Shown in pieces: positions 26,775 to 37,369 of a DNA stretch of 64,000 nt; position 1 is the first letter of the stretch; the number at the start of each line of letters is the position of its first letter. This DNA comes from Diabrotica undecimpunctata (Eukaryota > Arthropoda > Insecta > Coleoptera > Chrysomelidae), in contig NC_092808.1 in the NCBI RefSeq assembly GCF_040954645.1, positions 82,523,889-82,587,888 of the forward strand, read 5' to 3'. Under the pieces are notes generated by a model. It had not been told where the DNA came from and searched no databases. It saw nothing but the letters and a program-made list of their open reading frames with translations. The position numbers and the translations under genes were made by a program.

Positions 26775-29700
26775 TTAACATAATCCTTCACTAGGAAGGG
26801 GACACAATTTTGTTATCGTGCGTTTGAAAATCCCATCCTTAGTTTTAACAGATGCAATTCTCACTCGGCCATCTTTACCCGGAAAGACATCCATCACTCG
26901 TGCCAATGACCAGTAGAGAGGAGGGAGATTATCTTCTTTAACTAACACAAGGTCATTGGGTTCTAAATTTTTGAATGGGAGAAACCATTTTGGACGATTT
27001 TGAAGTCGATTCAGATAATCAGTCGACCACCTTTTCCAAAAAAGTTGCTGGAGCTTAGAGAGATTTTGCCAGATGCTAAGTCGATTTTCCGGGATAGATG
27101 TATACTCCTGGTCGGGTAGCGAGGTGAGAGACCTTCCAATCAGGAAGTGACCAGGGGTAAGATATGTGAAATCGGAGGGATCATTAGAGAGGGCACAAAT
27201 GGGCCGAGAATTAAGTACGGCTTCAATTTGGGTAAGCACGGTACTGAATTCCTCGAATGTAATTTTGAGATTGCCCAACAATCTATAGATATGATGTTTA
27301 GCGCTCTTTATAGCGCTCTCCCAGAGTCCTCCATGATGAGGAGATCGAGGTGGTATTGTTTTCCACCGAATTTGAGAGGAGGCTAAAAATGCCTGAATAG
27401 AAGAGTTAGGTTCCTTATTTTTCAAGAAATTATAGAGTTCGAATAACTGATTTTTAGCCCCAAGAAAGTTTGTCGCATTATCAGAGAATATAGTCTGAGG
27501 GTGACCTCTTCGACTGATAAAGCGCTTGAGAGTAAGAAGAAACGCTTCTGTTGTGAGCCCACTGACTAATTCTATATGAACCGCACGTGTGGACATACAG
27601 ACAAATAGAGCTATGTATGACTTTATCAAGGGACTTTTACGAAGTTTAGAGGCCTTTATTAGAAAGGGACCACCAAAATCCAAACCTACATGAGCAAAAA
27701 CTTGAGCAGAGCATAAGCGTTCCTTAGGTAAATCAGACATGATTTGAGCTAAGGGTTTGGCATTAAACTTGAAACAAACATGACATTCGTGGACTATCCT
27801 CTTAATCTCACGTAGACCATTCAAGGGCCAATATCTGAGGCGAACTTGAGAGAGAGTATTCTGAGGACCTGCATGATGGAGCCTGAGATGTTCTTTTTTG
27901 AGAATTAGACGAACAACATGATTTTTCGAGGGGAGGAGGAGAGGATATTTTTGATCAAAGGTAACTTCGGAATACCTAAGACGTCCACCTACACGGAGCA
28001 TTTCATTTTTGTCAAGAAAAGGAGCAAATTGTAAGAGAGACTTATTAGAAATAATCTTATTGCCTTTGAGATCAGCAATTTCTGAGGAAAAACATGAGTT
28101 TTGCAATAATTTTATAATTTTCATTTCGGCATTTTGAAGTTCAGATACTTCAAGTGCACCGGATAATTTTTGAGTGCCAGACTTTGCGTTATTACCAAAT
28201 CTGAGTACATAAGCTATAGTCCTTACATATTTCGTGAAACTGGAGAACCTTTCAGAAAGCATGACAAAGAAATCAAATTGAGCACTTCGAGTGTGAAGAA
28301 CAACTTTTCTTTCTTCAGGTAATTTATTAGAATTAAACTTCGGACTATATTCAGACAAATTTAGGTCAAATGTTTGCAAAAACTGAGGACCGTGAAACCA
28401 AAGAGTGGAGTTGAGTATGTTAGAGGGCATCATTCCTCTGGAGAGGATGTCAGCAGGGTTGTCTTTAGACTTTACGTGTCTCCAATGAGAGTGAGAAGAA
28501 TTTTCTTGAATTTGAGCTACCCTGTTGGCGACAAATTGATTCCATCTGGAGTGATGTGATCTGAGCCACGCCAAAACTATCTCAGAATCGCTCCACATGT
28601 TTATAGAGGTAACAGAGGGCAATTTATCCTTTATGATATCAACCACCTTTGTGGTGAGCTTGCTAGCCAATAAAGCACCCATAAGTTCCAGCCTTGGAAG
28701 CGTTATGGTCTTTAAAGGAGCAATACGACTTTTCGAAGCAATGAGAGAGCACGAGACATTTTTTGATTTGGAGATAACCCGTATATAACAACAAGCAGCA
28801 TATGCTTTCAAACTTGCGTCAGAAAAAGAGTGAATTTCAATAGAAGAAATTTCATGACATGAGAAAAGACATCTGGGTATGCTTATGTCTTTGAGAGCAG
28901 CGAGATCAGTTATAAACTTCAACCATTCATTTAAAATATTTGAATCCACGGAGTCATTCCAATTAATTTTAGAAATCCAAATTTTTTGCATAATAATTTT
29001 AGCAAGAACAGTTACGGGATTAATGAGCCCTTGTGGATCAAAAATTTGAGCGATAATAGAGAGTACTTCCCTTTTTGTGTAATTATCCTTTATTGATAAT
29101 TGAGGTACAGAAATTGAAAATGTATCAGTACTGGGGTTCCAACAGAGACCTAAAACCTTATTAGAAGCATTCTCTGGTGAAATAATATACGCAGAGTTTG
29201 TAGAGAGAGTAGAAACATTTTCCAAAAACATTTTTGAGTTAGAGCACCATTTATGAAGAGAAATGCATGCCTTGTTGAGTAGGTCAGTTATCTCATTATG
29301 AGCCTTAAGAAGAGTTTGCGTGTCATTGGCCCCATATAGAATGTCATCTACATAGCAGCCTGTTAAGAGAGCATCGGAAGCCAATGGGGAGTTGTTTTGA
29401 TGAGTTTTAGCTAATTCCATCAAACAACGAGTACTTTGAAAGCTTGCGCTTTTTGTTCCATAAGTTACGGTTTGAAGCTCAAGACATTCGATGTCCTGTT
29501 CTGGAGAATCCCGCCAGAGGATATTCTGGAGGAATGTGTGATCAGGATGAATTTGTACCTGCCTGTACATTTTTTGTATGTCGGAAGTGAAGACATAGGT
29601 ATACAATCTAAACCGAAGGAGAATGTCGAAAAGTTCAGGCTGAAGAGTTTTTCCTTTCAACAGGATGTCATTAAGAGAATAGCCACTGTAACTTTTCATG

Positions 29701-32051
29701 GAGCCATCAAAAACCACCCGTAATTTGGTAGTTAATGATTCTTCTTTTATGACAGAGTGATGAGGTAAAAAGTATTTATTTTCTAAGTGCACATTTGTGA
29801 GAGAAAGAGGAACCTTTTTGGCATGTCCAAGAGAAACATATTCATTGATGAATGCTTTATATTGAGAGTATACATTTTCGTGTTTTAAGAGTTTATTTTC
29901 TAAACTAATAAACCTTTTCCTAGCCATATTGTAAGAATTGCCCAGCATTTTATGTGCTGTTTCAGAAATGAGAGGAAGCTTTACCTGAAACCGACCAGAA
30001 GGTAGAATTTGAGTTGTTTCAGTAAATATTTGTTCAGCCAGATCCTCAGAGGAGGAGATTTTAACAGAGGGGGTCACTTCTTCGACTTCGAAGAATTGTC
30101 GAATTATATTATCGAGCTTATCTTCCTCAGATGTGGACTGGACAAATAAAGCGACATTTGACTGTGTAGGGGACAACTGTGAGCTATAAATTCCTTTGTG
30201 AAGTGCGTAAGGAGGTAAAGAACCAAACATAATGTACCCTAAGTGTGTGTTCTGGAGAACAGGGAGTCCTTTACCTAAACGTATTAAACCATCCGATAAC
30301 AATTCGCTATATATGTCACTGGCAAGAAGAAGATCTATATTTCCAGGGACAGAGTAGGTGGGATCTGCGAGAGTGACTGTAGAGGGGATATTAAATTTAC
30401 TTCTGTTTATGGATACCTGGGGGAGTCTACAAGTTATGTTGTCTAAAATAGCACAGGAGATTTTGAAACCATTACCATTTCTTTTGTATGGAAAAATTTC
30501 TAGATCGACCATTTTGTTCGAGAATGAACTATGTTCAGAGATAGTAGAGATTTGTAACCTTTTGCTGTAAGGAGAGAGATTTAATTTTTGAACCAAATCT
30601 TTAGAGACAAATGACGACTGAGATCCACTATCTAAAATACATCTAGCGTGTATGGGTACGCCATGCTTTGAATAAATAGTGACTAGAGCGGTTGCCAGCA
30701 GAACATCCTGCTTTATTGACAGAGCAGAAAGAGAAGTCATTACATTTGACACCTGAGAGGTTTGAGATTCAGAGAGAGAGACAGAATTACTTGGACCGGC
30801 TTCACCATCAGACCAAGTGTTTTGTACATTGCGAGAGGTTGCGTGATTTTGTCGTTGAAAAGATCTACTAGAAGAAGAGCTATTTTCATGGTCATTGTGC
30901 AAGAGTGTGTGATGCCTTTTCTTGCATATACCACATAAACGTTGAGACGAACAATTTTGTGAAAAGTGTTTAGTTCCTAAACAGTTGCGACATAGTTTGT
31001 TTTCATTAACAAATTTATACTTATCCTGTAAGAAAAGATTAGCAAATTTTGTGCATGCATAAATAGTGTGTGTAGTATTATTACAAAATACGCATGTTTT
31101 GGAGTACGAGTTAGTTTTGTTATTTGCCGAAGAGAAGAGAACCGTTTTAGAGTGAGTTTTGATAACTTTTTTATCGTTATTATCTGAGGAGTTTAACTTT
31201 TCCATAATGTCACACTTTTTTTCTAAAAAATCAAAGAATTGATTTAGCGTGGGAATATCTTTTGACCCTAACTCGTATTCGAAAGACCGGTGAGTGGTAA
31301 AGTCCACTTTTTGCAAAAATATTTCTATTAATAAGAGATCCCAATGCTCGATGGGTACATTCATATTTTTTAGCGCGAGTAAGGTCTGTTTTGCGGTGAC
31401 CAAAAATTCACGTAAGGCCTTTGCATTAGTTTTGACTAAGGATGGAACTTTCAAAAGACGCTGTATAAGCAAACTAATTACGCGCGATTTGTTTTCGTAG
31501 CGATTTCGAAGAGTCTCTAACGCGATTTGGAAGTTTTCTTCTAAAACTTGGATGTTTTCTACCAACTGGAGAGGTTCGTTGCGTAGAAAAGATTTGAGAT
31601 AAACAAAGCGCTGGACGTTGTTGAGTTCCGGGTTATTAATAATTAACGTCTCGAAGAGCTGATAGAATGCACTCCATTCTGAGAAGCATCCTGAGAAAGT
31701 TTGAATTTTAATTTCTGGAAGAGTCACTTTAGCACTAGCTAAACGTGGAGAAGTGGAACTGGACTGGTGTGAAAGAGGTTGGAGCATCTCCATTCTATGT
31801 TGAAGACCTGCTAGAGTTGAGAAGTACTTTTCTTCAATTTCTTCCCTATCGCGTTCTTCAGTGTTTGCTTCGTCCAGTTCCTCAATCTGATCCATGAGGT
31901 CATCATATTTGGCGTAACAATTCGTTAGTTCAGTATGACGGAGTTGGAACTGCAAGGGATCCGTTTCTTGAGCAGAGTTATCTCTTAACCAATTAGAGAT
32001 ACGAGAGATTTTTGATTTCAACGGTTTGCGTTGTTTCTTCAATTGATCCAT
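26775..32051 (-). CDS. BEL/Pao Gag-Pol polyprotein, intact (1,758 residues)
   Basis: Single open frame from ATG at 32051 to TAG at 26775-26777. Domains: N-terminal coiled region (1-100); Gag capsid-like DUF1759 region (110-290, TFSGCFSEWSAFYQLFE); two CCHC zinc knuckles (Cys320/323-His328-Cys333 and Cys354/357-His362-Cys367) with a third Cys/His cluster near 373-385; aspartic protease with Asp474-Ser-Gly; reverse transcriptase with FTSDIQKMYRQV and catalytic YVDD at 900-903; RNase H with acidic residues Asp1078, Glu1122 and Asp1155; integrase zinc site His1388/His1392/Cys1423/Cys1426 and catalytic Asp1458, Asp1524 and Glu1578; C-terminal DUF5641-like tail. This order and the missing envelope gene are typical of BEL/Pao. 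The proteins copy genomic RNA into DNA and integrate it. All key residues are present and no stop is seen. Confidence 0.96.
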   Translation of the reverse strand: MDQLKKQRKPLKSKISRISNWLRDNSAQETDPLQFQLRHTELTNCYAKYDDLMDQIEELDEANTEERDREEIEEKYFSTLAGLQHRMEMLQPLSHQSSSTSPRLASAKVTLPEIKIQTFSGCFSEWSAFYQLFETLIINNPELNNVQRFVYLKSFLRNEPLQLVENIQVLEENFQIALETLRNRYENKSRVISLLIQRLLKVPSLVKTNAKALREFLVTAKQTLLALKNMNVPIEHWDLLLIEIFLQKVDFTTHRSFEYELGSKDIPTLNQFFDFLEKKCDIMEKLNSSDNNDKKVIKTHSKTVLFSSANNKTNSYSKTCVFCNNTTHTIYACTKFANLFLQDKYKFVNENKLCRNCLGTKHFSQNCSSQRLCGICKKRHHTLLHNDHENSSSSSRSFQRQNHATSRNVQNTWSDGEAGPSNSVSLSESQTSQVSNVMTSLSALSIKQDVLLATALVTIYSKHGVPIHARCILDSGSQSSFVSKDLVQKLNLSPYSKRLQISTISEHSSFSNKMVDLEIFPYKRNGNGFKISCAILDNITCRLPQVSINRSKFNIPSTVTLADPTYSVPGNIDLLLASDIYSELLSDGLIRLGKGLPVLQNTHLGYIMFGSLPPYALHKGIYSSQLSPTQSNVALFVQSTSEEDKLDNIIRQFFEVEEVTPSVKISSSEDLAEQIFTETTQILPSGRFQVKLPLISETAHKMLGNSYNMARKRFISLENKLLKHENVYSQYKAFINEYVSLGHAKKVPLSLTNVHLENKYFLPHHSVIKEESLTTKLRVVFDGSMKSYSGYSLNDILLKGKTLQPELFDILLRFRLYTYVFTSDIQKMYRQVQIHPDHTFLQNILWRDSPEQDIECLELQTVTYGTKSASFQSTRCLMELAKTHQNNSPLASDALLTGCYVDDILYGANDTQTLLKAHNEITDLLNKACISLHKWCSNSKMFLENVSTLSTNSAYIISPENASNKVLGLCWNPSTDTFSISVPQLSIKDNYTKREVLSIIAQIFDPQGLINPVTVLAKIIMQKIWISKINWNDSVDSNILNEWLKFITDLAALKDISIPRCLFSCHEISSIEIHSFSDASLKAYAACCYIRVISKSKNVSCSLIASKSRIAPLKTITLPRLELMGALLASKLTTKVVDIIKDKLPSVTSINMWSDSEIVLAWLRSHHSRWNQFVANRVAQIQENSSHSHWRHVKSKDNPADILSRGMMPSNILNSTLWFHGPQFLQTFDLNLSEYSPKFNSNKLPEERKVVLHTRSAQFDFFVMLSERFSSFTKYVRTIAYVLRFGNNAKSGTQKLSGALEVSELQNAEMKIIKLLQNSCFSSEIADLKGNKIISNKSLLQFAPFLDKNEMLRVGGRLRYSEVTFDQKYPLLLPSKNHVVRLILKKEHLRLHHAGPQNTLSQVRLRYWPLNGLREIKRIVHECHVCFKFNAKPLAQIMSDLPKERLCSAQVFAHVGLDFGGPFLIKASKLRKSPLIKSYIALFVCMSTRAVHIELVSGLTTEAFLLTLKRFISRRGHPQTIFSDNATNFLGAKNQLFELYNFLKNKEPNSSIQAFLASSQIRWKTIPPRSPHHGGLWESAIKSAKHHIYRLLGNLKITFEEFSTVLTQIEAVLNSRPICALSNDPSDFTYLTPGHFLIGRSLTSLPDQEYTSIPENRLSIWQNLSKLQQLFWKRWSTDYLNRLQNRPKWFLPFKNLEPNDLVLVKEDNLPPLYWSLARVMDVFPGKDGRVRIASVKTKDGIFKRTITKLCPLPSEGLC

Positions 32052-32612
32052 TGCGGTTAGAGATGTATCAAAAGCTTTGCGAGATATTTATCTATGAGAG
32101 ATACACGAGAAATAAAAAATTTTAGAGTCTAAAACACAGCTTAGTCCACCCCGTATAATAAACAAGAGTCTCAGAAAATAATGTCTGTACGAATCCTGCG
32201 AAATATAAACTCGTCCTGTATACTAATAATATGCGTTCGAACTTTTGAATGTCCCTGTACCGTGATTATAAAAATATATTTTGGAACGAACTCACCAAAT
32301 AGACATGAATCTAAAAAATCCATAAAAATCCATAGTCACATCACATGTTTCTTGTTAGCAATTTCACTTGAGATGCACCTCGAAGAGCGATAAATCTAAC
32401 ATCTAAGATTGTTGGGTGGAAACACTTCAAACACTTGCGTGGTGACGTAATGTTCCATGTGCCGTGAGATTGTTTATCTTATACGTTTTATTTTGTGAAG
32501 GGCACTCAGTAACGATATTTATTTTAATTTTTACGGGAAGAGAATTAAATAAGAGAAAATTAATTTGATTTATGAAGATAAATCGGAAGAGGAATTGCGA
32601 TAAACAATATGC

Positions 32613-32627
32613 GGTTCGAAGAGACCA
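32613..32627 (-). other. tRNA primer-binding site of the BEL/Pao element
   Basis: The minus strand reads TGGTCTCTTCGAACC. Its complement GGTTCGAAGAGACCA has the T-loop sequence and CCA end of a tRNA 3' terminus, so the primer tRNA is visible. It lies a few bases inside the 5' LTR. I did not identify the amino acid. Confidence 0.8.
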
Positions 32628-32633
32628 CAAGAT

Positions 32634-33191
32634 GGATGGAAAGGGTAAACTTTGTTGCCAAACTATCCACATTTAAGAGAGGCGTATTTGAACACCTAAT
32701 TGCTTCAAAATATTTATAAAGGACCACTGAAGCAATAAAACAATTAAGAGGTATTTTCCTTCGATTTATTTACACAATAGACTTAAGGGCTGGTTCAAAC
32801 ATTGACAATTATCGCAATTCTGACAGTTACATAAAGAGTTATACAAATATTAGCTTTACAGTGAGTGCGGGGAGGCAGTAACAGATATACATGAAATGAT
32901 AAAATTGAGAGAGACCAACTATATACGTTTTAACACAAAACACCGGGTTTACAAGCGCATTTATCGCTTACGCACCATGCACATTTTCGAGATCACACAC
33001 ACACACGGCCTTTTCTTGCCGAGAGGCAAATTGGCACTGTCTGTCTTAAGTTACATATCGAGGGGAGGACGGGTCCCTTATGAAGGGCATCAGTCGCACA
33101 CACGTTAACACGAGAGCTGCCGACCTGAGCTCACAATTTGATAAAATAACTATACTACGATTACAATATTATACAGGTTGTTTTTACAACA
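32634..33191 (-). repeat. 5' LTR of the BEL/Pao element
   Basis: 558 bp, same sequence as 26086-26643 throughout. The leader between this LTR and the gene start (32052-32633) has no other open frame of note. Confidence 0.93.
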
Positions 33192-33239
33192 AACACAATT
33201 GACAAAAAACAGAAAAAAATGGGAAACAATCATCAAAAG

Positions 33240-33425
33240 CTAGAATTATTTTCCGCGACACTTTTAAAATATTCAGATAGTTCCCCTTGGATTCATACTT
33301 TACATTCAACTTTTTTAAGAATTTTGTTAAACTTATTATCTGATTTGGTAGTCCTAGTTCTTTCATTGCTCTGAACATTTCTCTTTTATTTACAGAGTCG
33401 TAGGTTGTCTTATAGTCTATAAATA
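33240..33425 (-). pseudogene. Reverse transcriptase fragment (palm motif)
   Basis: The minus strand gives IDYKTTYDSVNKREMFRAMK then ELGLPNQIISLTK, a non-LTR reverse-transcriptase segment with the first catalytic Asp region (DYKxxYDSVNR). It fades within 60 codons, close to the BEL/Pao insertion edge. Confidence 0.7.
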
Positions 33426-33536
33426 TGTGACGGTATTGACGTTAAAGTTGAAATTAAATGTGGACTTACAGAAAAATATTACAAACATAAAATGTCAGCA
33501 AAAGTAAATCAGTCCTACCAAGAGCTAAAAAAACTG

Positions 33537-33659
<123 letters not shown>

Positions 33660-33679
33660 CGAGTTCATTGCAACTGTCG

Positions 33680-34010
33680 CCGTTTCTCGCATCCTAGCTT
33701 CCGACGCATGCAATCGTTTCAGTCACAGATAGGGGTCTACGAGCAGTCTTCTGTTCGTAGCCCCCTATATTCCGTTGGAACATTTACTTCTTGTCTCCCC
33801 GATCTTCTTGGTCTTCCCATTTTCCTGCAGTTTGTGGAAATCTACTATAACATTCTCTTTAGCCATCTTTGGTCATTCATTTTTGCATTCTATATTTTCC
33901 AGGATGTCAATGTCTATGCCCATGCGCTCCCTGATTTTAATATTCCTTACTTTATATCATCTAGTGACTTTGCAACATCTATGTTAATAATTAATCTTTA
34001 TTGCATTTTG
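33680..34010 (-). pseudogene. Probable RTE-type C-terminal tail, heavily decayed
   Basis: The minus strand in mixed frames gives RWLKRML, MGRPRRSGRQ and an ILENIECK-like stretch. These are short matches to the WPxxxxRKRGRPRKSW tail of insect RTE-type proteins. Evidence is thin and the frame changes repeatedly. Confidence 0.35.
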
Positions 34011-34059
34011 GGTACGTCTTTTTATTTATTACTCAAAGGTCTAAAGCATGTGTAGCAAT

Positions 34060-36300
34060 ACTTTTTATGATGCATCCTTATTTTTGTGATCTTTTTTATA
34101 AAAAACTGATCATCGAAGGTAAAATCAATGATAAACAATAGCGAGGAAGTTCAGTCAGATGATTGGTAGATCAAATCAGAGAAATTATTGACTATGGTCT
34201 ACACGAAACTTCCCTATTAACCCAAAACAAAGAAGAATAGATATATAGGATCCCATCTATTTAGACATGATGTCAACATACTTTCTCGAGAGTCAACGGA
34301 TAAAAGAAAAAGTTCATCAACGTACACTTATCGAAAAATACCTCGTAATTATTTTCCGGTTTGGTTCAACACTCATAAAAATAACTAATAAGAATTAAGA
34401 ATGTATAGTTAATAATAGATAATTAAAAAAAGTATTATATTTGGTATAAAACTTGAAGTTTATTTTTTTAGAAATATTTTTTTTTTGTTTTAAATATTCT
34501 CATTTTAGATTATATGCGTGCTTAAGTGAACAGGTTGTTAAAAATTGTTTATGAAATATCTCACCGCTTTAAATAAATCGTGTAAACGAGAACTATGTCT
34601 AATAACCTTGATTATTTGTACATAGGAAAGTGCATGTCAATTTATAATTCCGGAACAACTACATAATAAAAATAACGGTTCAATTAAATAAAAACTAATT
34701 TGAATTAAGTATCTAAGTTAAGTTATATGAGCCATTAACGATCCTTGATATTTTATCCTGCCAAATTTTTTTGATTATTAAAGTCATCTTTTTTTTTTAA
34801 CATAATATGTCGGTAACTCTTAAACACATATGTAAATACTAACCTGCTGTTTGTGTTAAAAAAATTTAACGTATATTTTACAGAGTCAACCCCTCAAGTT
34901 AAAATATTCAAAATCTAAAAACCATTATTTTTATATAAAAAAAGACGATGGATTAGTTAGGTACATGTATAATAAAACGACCAGATTTTTAAAAACATCT
35001 CATCATTTTTGTGCATAGTAAACAAAAGTGCTGCTGTTTTCCTAATCTAGTATGTGCACTTCGATTCTAATACGCGCTAATTCTTATAGTAATAAATTGG
35101 CTTACTAGCTTCTATACAATAAAATTATTTCTTACTGAAATTTGTTTCTGTGAATGCGACTAATATTACATCCTGTTTGGATGCATTAAAAATAAAGCTC
35201 TCCCATCTACATTGTATGTAAACCTGGTTTAAAGTAATGTGCATCTTCCAGTAAACATAACCCAGCTACTGTCACTGAATCGGAAATCAATATACGAACT
35301 CATATTAAATATGAGTTAAATATGATTAAATTTTAATCACTTATATGCATCCGGATATATAATATAAATTTGTTACAATCAAGTTTTAATTCATAAATAT
35401 AACATAAATCATTCAAAAATATGTGGCAAACGGACTAGTTTCCATGCCAAATACACTATCCTCATTATCATCATCGAATGCGACTGATATTATTAAAGGC
35501 AATGCGGTAACAGTTGCAGCTATATTCCGGCGCATCACTGACCTTGTAGGCTGTGTGTATATTTAGGAGATGCTCTGCGTTCAGTCGGTCTGGGTATTGG
35601 TAATTTAGAGCTTGAGGATATGATTTGCATTCCTTATTGTTTTGATGTACATCTTAAGTAGATGCAGATAATTTTATTTAAAATTAATGTTAAATGGATG
35701 TTTTATGATATCTACGGCCTCTCTAAATATCTCTAGACAGTGGTATCTGGTCTATTACATTATGTGGTATCTGTGTGTGTAAAATTGCAAAAATGACTTC
35801 GATCTATATAGATCAAGAATATAAAAAACATTTGTGTTATGAATACTTTTATTCAAGAAAATAACCAACAGTTAACACTAATATAGATTGTACTATAAAC
35901 TGACGAACATCGTTTGTCACAGACCGTTACTTAAACAAATAGTGCTATTATGTAAAAAGAAAAGAAAAATAAAAAAAATTTCACGGGTCTTGCTCTCGAA
36001 CTATCTAAACACTACAATATTTCGGACTAAACTAAAAGCGTTTATCCCCTGTATGGTTACTTTTAATATAAAATTAAACGAATTATATGATTGAGAAAAG
36101 CAAACTATAATATCTACCAACTTTTCGAGACATGTGACGACGAGTTAATTGAAAAACCAACGAAGAAAACCTAGGAAATCATGAGATGGGCCAAGGTAAA
36201 ATAAAGCATTCTACAAAGTGAGACACGAATAATTAGTCCAAATCCTAAAGACAAAACTAAAGATAAAAGCGACTTTCTAATAATAACAAACTTTTATTGG
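34060..36300. other. No gene recognised
   Basis: 2.2 kb of AT-rich DNA without open frames above 70 codons that carry a motif, and without obvious repeats. Confidence 0.55.
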
Positions 36301-36309
36301 AATTAAAAA

Positions 36310-36800
36310 GTATAAATTATAGCCGATAACAAATCCGGAATCCAGAAATTGAAATCTGGAGTGCAGTGGGGCAAGGATGCATTATTTCTCTATTTTATAT
36401 TCCATGTATATAGAAAATCTATTTTTAAAGTAGCACTATTATTTAAAAGTGATAAAATAATAATTAGGGGTAAAAATTTTAATAACAGAAGAGATGTAGA
36501 TGACACCGTAATTATGGAAAGCTTTGCTCAGAATAGAAGTAACAAGAACTGCTTATATAAAAATAAAAACAATTTCCTACAACAAAAAAATTAACTTCGA
36601 TTAGAATTGAGAGTAAGTGGTCTAATAATTTAGCTTTTTTCGATACTAAAATATGGATTTTAAAGCTGGACACGTAAATAAATTACAGTTATTAGAAATG
36701 TGGTGTTCCAAAAGTGTGCTTAGAATAGCATGAACGCAAAAAAAAGCACTAAAGTATTACGAGGGATGTAAAGAACATGAAATAATAACACGAAATAAAA
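36310..36800 (+). pseudogene. RTE-type reverse transcriptase fragment
   Basis: In plus-strand frames, EIEIWSAVGQGCIISLFYIP corresponds to the RxGVRQGCVLSPLLFN motif. RRDVDDTVIM is a degenerate YADD site (Tyr-Ala replaced by Asp-Val). LLEMWCSKSVLRIA corresponds to the EMWCWRRMLRI region. Stops occur throughout. Confidence 0.6.
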
Positions 36801-36839
36801 ATAAAAAAGTTAGCTATGTGAATTCTTTGTTAGCTATTA

Positions 36840-37200
36840 TCAGGCACGCCCCTTGCGACTGAGGGATGCTCTCTGGGTATTCTAAGCTAGAGAGTACCAG
36901 GGATACCTGCCGTGGAACAAAAACTGACACCTGACAGTAGGTATAGAATGAATACCCAGGAAGATTAAGAATGGTAATTTATGTTTTAGGTAACTGTCTG
37001 CGAATTTATGTTCAGAGATGGCGCTGGACGTGATAGCATGCCGAACATCGGTGGCAGGATGCTGAAGAGGCAGGCGTCTCCTATGCAACTATCTATAAAC
37101 CAACAATCACAAGTGAACAACACGAGCTCCACTCGCTAAAGGTGCTGAGCTGAAAATGGACTGTGTTTGCGAATAAAAATATAGTGCGCTTCTATTATAA
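36840..37200. other. Slightly GC-richer stretch, no gene recognised
   Basis: Contains GCACGCCCCTTGCGACTGAG and GGTGGCAGGATGCTGAAGAG. It probably belongs to the 5' part of the retrotransposon remnant that follows, but I found no motif to prove that. Confidence 0.35.
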
Positions 37201-37369
37201 GGTGATGACTATAGGTCAAAAAACAATTGTCTACTGGCAACAACTGTATGCCAAATTTTGCAAGGAAATACCCATAAATTCAAGTACCTGAACAACGAGT
37301 ACCAGATTAATACCGGGTAATTATAAGAAACAATCTTATTCCAGAGACTAGACGCGATACCATCATAAG

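Larger units (their letters stand above)
26086..33191 (-). mobile_element. Complete BEL/Pao LTR retrotransposon
   Basis: 7.1-kb element with identical LTRs at both ends, a 5-bp target duplication (AACAC at 26081-26085 and 33192-33196), a primer-binding site (32613-32627), one uninterrupted Gag-Pol gene (32051-26775) and a purine-rich tract next to the 3' LTR. It is oriented on the minus strand and landed in AT-rich DNA beside an older reverse-transcriptase fragment. Identical LTRs and an open frame mean a very recent, possibly still active copy. Confidence 0.96.
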
